This document shows positions 51,039-52,833 of a DNA stretch of 52,833 bases, piece after piece; positions within the stretch are counted from its first letter, which is position 1, and the number at the start of each line of letters is the position of its first letter. The stretch covers positions 1 to 52,833 of the forward strand of contig JAOPUZ010000068.1 of assembly GCA_025966315.1 (NCBI GenBank), in the 5' to 3' direction. The notes below the pieces were generated by a model. The model saw only the letters and a program-made list of their open reading frames with translations, searched no databases and was not told where the DNA came from. The stretch comes from Frankiales bacterium (GTDB lineage: Bacteria; Actinomycetota; Actinomycetes; Mycobacteriales; Jatrophihabitantaceae). The translations under genes and the position numbers were made by a program.

Positions 51039-52223
51039 TCACACCGGAGCAGGCGCTGCTTGATCCGCCGTTGCGGGCAGCGCAATCTCGACGCGTAGTC
51101 CGCCCCCGGGTTGGGCTGTGGCCCGGATGAATCCGTGGTGGGCGTCCACAATCGCGCGGACGATGGACAGGCCGAGCCCGGCCCCGCGCTGGTTCGTCCT
51201 GGCCCGGCCACCCCGACGGAAGGCGTCGAACAGACCTTCTACCTCTTCCGGGGCGACGGACACGCCACTGTTGACGACCACCAGTCGGGCCATCGCGGCC
51301 TCACCGGTGCCGACGACGTCAGTTGCCACCCGAACCCAGCCGCCGGGCACGTTGTACCGCACCCCGTTCTCAACGAGGTTGCCGATGACGCGTTCGAGCA
51401 GCCGCGGATCGCCCATCGTCGAGGCGGCCACGCCGTGGGCCTCGATCGCGATCGAACGTACGGCCGCTTCCGATTCGGCGGCACTGATGGCGTTCGGGAT
51501 CAGGGCCTGCAAGTCGACCGTTTCGGTAACTTCCAAGCCCTGCCCTTCGCGACCCTGCAGCCGGGCGAGGGCGAGCAGCGCGTCGACCAGCCGCTGAGCT
51601 CGGTTGGTGGCATCGCGCACCACCTCACCCATCCGGCGGAGTTCCTCCGCACTCGCTTCGGCGTCGGACAGGGTGACGTCGAGTTCGGTCTGGATGACCG
51701 CGAGCGGCGTGCGCAGTTCGTGGCTGGCGTTGGCGACGAATCTTCGCTGGCTGCCGAACGCCGCGTCGAGGCGACCGAGCATGTCGTCGAAGGTGTCGGC
51801 CAACTCGCGCAGTTCATCGTCCGGCCCGCCTAGCCCGATGCGCTCGCTGAGGGTCTTGGTCGACAGCCGCCGCGCGGTGGCGGTGATCCGCGCCACCGGG
51901 CGGAGGGCCTGCCGGGCAAGCAGGTACCCCCCGATCGATCCGATGATTACGATCGCCCCGAAGTACAGCAGCCCGTTGTTCAGCAGGTAGCTGAGCGTGC
52001 GATGCCGGATGTCCTTCTGTACCTGCGGCGCGTCGAAGATGAACTCTTTGCCGTTGGTGTCAGTCAAGTGCAACTGGCCGTTGTAACCGGAGAACTTGAT
52101 CTGACCCAACGAACGATCCAGCAGGATGTACGTGGTCAGCAGCAGCGCAGCACCGATCAGCAGGACCAGGGCGCCGTACAGCAACGCCATTCTGATCCGA
52201 AGTGACGGCTGCACTAACCTCAC
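51039..52223 (-). CDS. Sensor histidine kinase (OmpR/PhoR-type partner)
   Basis: A 394-residue two-component sensor kinase. Two membrane helices are at about residues 13-36 and 85-104, enclosing an external segment of about 50 residues (KFSGYNGQLHLTDTNGKEF). A HAMP linker (RPVARITATARRLSTKT) leads to HisKA with the phosphorylated His168 in NASHELRTPLAV. The HATPase domain has VIGNLVENGVRYN (N box) and GAGLGLSIVRAIVDAHHG (G box). The GTG start overlaps the response regulator stop by four bases (GTGA), a typical coupled pair. The stimulus is unknown. The downstream extracellular protein may modulate sensing. Confidence 0.95.
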   Translation of the reverse strand: MRLVQPSLRIRMALLYGALVLLIGAALLLTTYILLDRSLGQIKFSGYNGQLHLTDTNGKEFIFDAPQVQKDIRHRTLSYLLNNGLLYFGAIVIIGSIGGYLLARQALRPVARITATARRLSTKTLSERIGLGGPDDELRELADTFDDMLGRLDAAFGSQRRFVANASHELRTPLAVIQTELDVTLSDAEASAEELRRMGEVVRDATNRAQRLVDALLALARLQGREGQGLEVTETVDLQALIPNAISAAESEAAVRSIAIEAHGVAASTMGDPRLLERVIGNLVENGVRYNVPGGWVRVATDVVGTGEAAMARLVVVNSGVSVAPEEVEGLFDAFRRGGRARTNQRGAGLGLSIVRAIVDAHHGFIRATAQPGGGLRVEIALPATADQAAPAPV

Positions 52224-52833
52224 GACTCGTCAACGCCCCCAGCGCCGGCAGTTTCGACGACCTCGGTAACCAATGTGGGATCCACACGGTAACCGGAGCC
52301 GACCACGGTCTCGATGATGGGGGGTTCGCCCAGCTTGCGACGCAACGTCATCATGGTCACCCGAACGGTCGTGGTGAAGGGGTCCGCGTGCTCGTCCCAG
52401 ACCCGGTCCAACAGTTCCTCACTGGACACAACGACACCGGCCGCCGACAGCAACGTCTCCAGAACGCCGAATTCTTTCCGGGTCAGGTCGATGTTGCGGT
52501 GTGACCGGATCACGGTTCGCTTGGACGGATCCAGCACCAGATCGCCGGCCTGCAGGACCGGTGGTGCGGCCGGGGTGGCGCGCCGTCCGAGCGCACGGAC
52601 CCGGGCTACGAGCTCGGCGAAGGCGAACGGCTTGGCCAGGTAATCATCAGCGCCGAGGGCCAGGCCCTCGACCTTGTCCTCGATCGATCCGCTTGCTGTC
52701 AGCATCAATACCCGGGTGAGCACCCCCTCGTCGGTGAGGATGCGGCAGATCTCGTCGCCACTCTTACCGGGCAGGTCTCGGTCCAGTACGACGACGTCGT
52801 ACCGGGTGGTGGTGGCCTTGGTGAAGCCGTCAT
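52220..52833 (-). CDS. Response regulator, OmpR/PhoB family (5' end beyond the window)
   Basis: Partial gene entering from the right edge, about 203 codons visible. The receiver domain is open to the window edge: RYDVVVLDRDLPGKSGDEI contains the phospho-accepting Asp. Then come LMLTASGSIEDKVEGLALGADDYLAKPFAF (Thr/Ser and Lys switch residues), reaching the wing-helix DNA-binding domain: LTRKEFGVLETLLSAAGVVVSSEELLDRVWDE. It is cut at about the first 30 residues. It is followed by the sensor kinase gene with a four-base overlap. Its target genes are not deducible here. Confidence 0.95.
   Translation of the reverse strand, partial: DGFTKATTTRYDVVVLDRDLPGKSGDEICRILTDEGVLTRVLMLTASGSIEDKVEGLALGADDYLAKPFAFAELVARVRALGRRATPAAPPVLQAGDLVLDPSKRTVIRSHRNIDLTRKEFGVLETLLSAAGVVVSSEELLDRVWDEHADPFTTTVRVTMMTLRRKLGEPPIIETVVGSGYRVDPTLVTEVVETAGAGGVDES

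Overview
The window is a gene-dense, GC-rich stretch (almost no intergenic space, frequent GTG starts, 1-4 bp stop/start overlaps) of an actinomycete chromosome. Actinomycetota are indicated by whiA, DUF3000, an F420/PPOX-type protein, a mycothiol-type DinB-like enzyme (MDMPI), coproporphyrin-route haem genes (hemE-hemY-hemQ) and the order uvrC-rapZ-yvcK-whiA-gap-pgk-tpiA-secG. No rRNA, tRNA, CRISPR array, phage or insertion sequence is visible. The genus cannot be fixed from the sequence alone; a non-mycobacterial relative of Mycobacteriales/Frankiales-type lineages is my inference.

Layout. 1-8.5 kb (minus strand): uvrC, rapZ, yvcK-like, whiA, then the lower-glycolysis operon gap-pgk-tpiA and secG. 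8.5-10.8 kb: a TetR regulator and the DHA2-type drug exporter it probably controls, with a 36-bp imperfect inverted-repeat operator. 10.9-14.1 kb: uvrA with an unusual basic, repeat-containing C-terminal tail. 14.2-14.9 kb: a Doc toxin and small antitoxin with a perfect palindromic operator, somewhat AT-richer than its surroundings. 15-26.8 kb: PPOX protein, ung, a kinase-like DUF4032 protein, an MBL hydrolase, a small I78-like protein, hrpA, flavin reductase, nitroreductase, Lrp/AsnC regulator, ABM monooxygenase, VOC protein, and the pseudouridine catabolic pair psuG-psuK. 26.9-30.4 kb: uvrB, then a TerC-family gene preceded by a clear yybP-ykoY manganese riboswitch but carrying an apparent 1-nt deletion just after its start. 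30.4-44 kb: PH-domain protein, PPK2, zapE, a RibD-type reductase, a degenerate HNH-like protein, ligC, a lipoprotein hydrolase, an EamA transporter, a LigD-type polymerase, an MDMPI protein, msrB and the hemQ-hemY-hemE operon. 44-52.8 kb: DUF3000, RNase D, fadA-fadB (beta-oxidation), a membrane-anchored Ser/Pro-rich protein, and a two-component system whose response regulator runs off the right edge.

Themes. All three nucleotide-excision-repair genes uvrA, uvrB and uvrC, plus ung, ligC and a LigD-type polymerase, lie within 39 kb. The most notable non-coding signals are the terC riboswitch, whose P1 3' strand can also pair perfectly with the terC Shine-Dalgarno, and two 46-nt hairpins of identical length placed between convergent gene pairs (psuK/uvrB and PH-domain/PPK2). 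These share a conserved apical loop and show paired compensatory changes, suggesting a conserved bidirectional terminator or structured element of this lineage.
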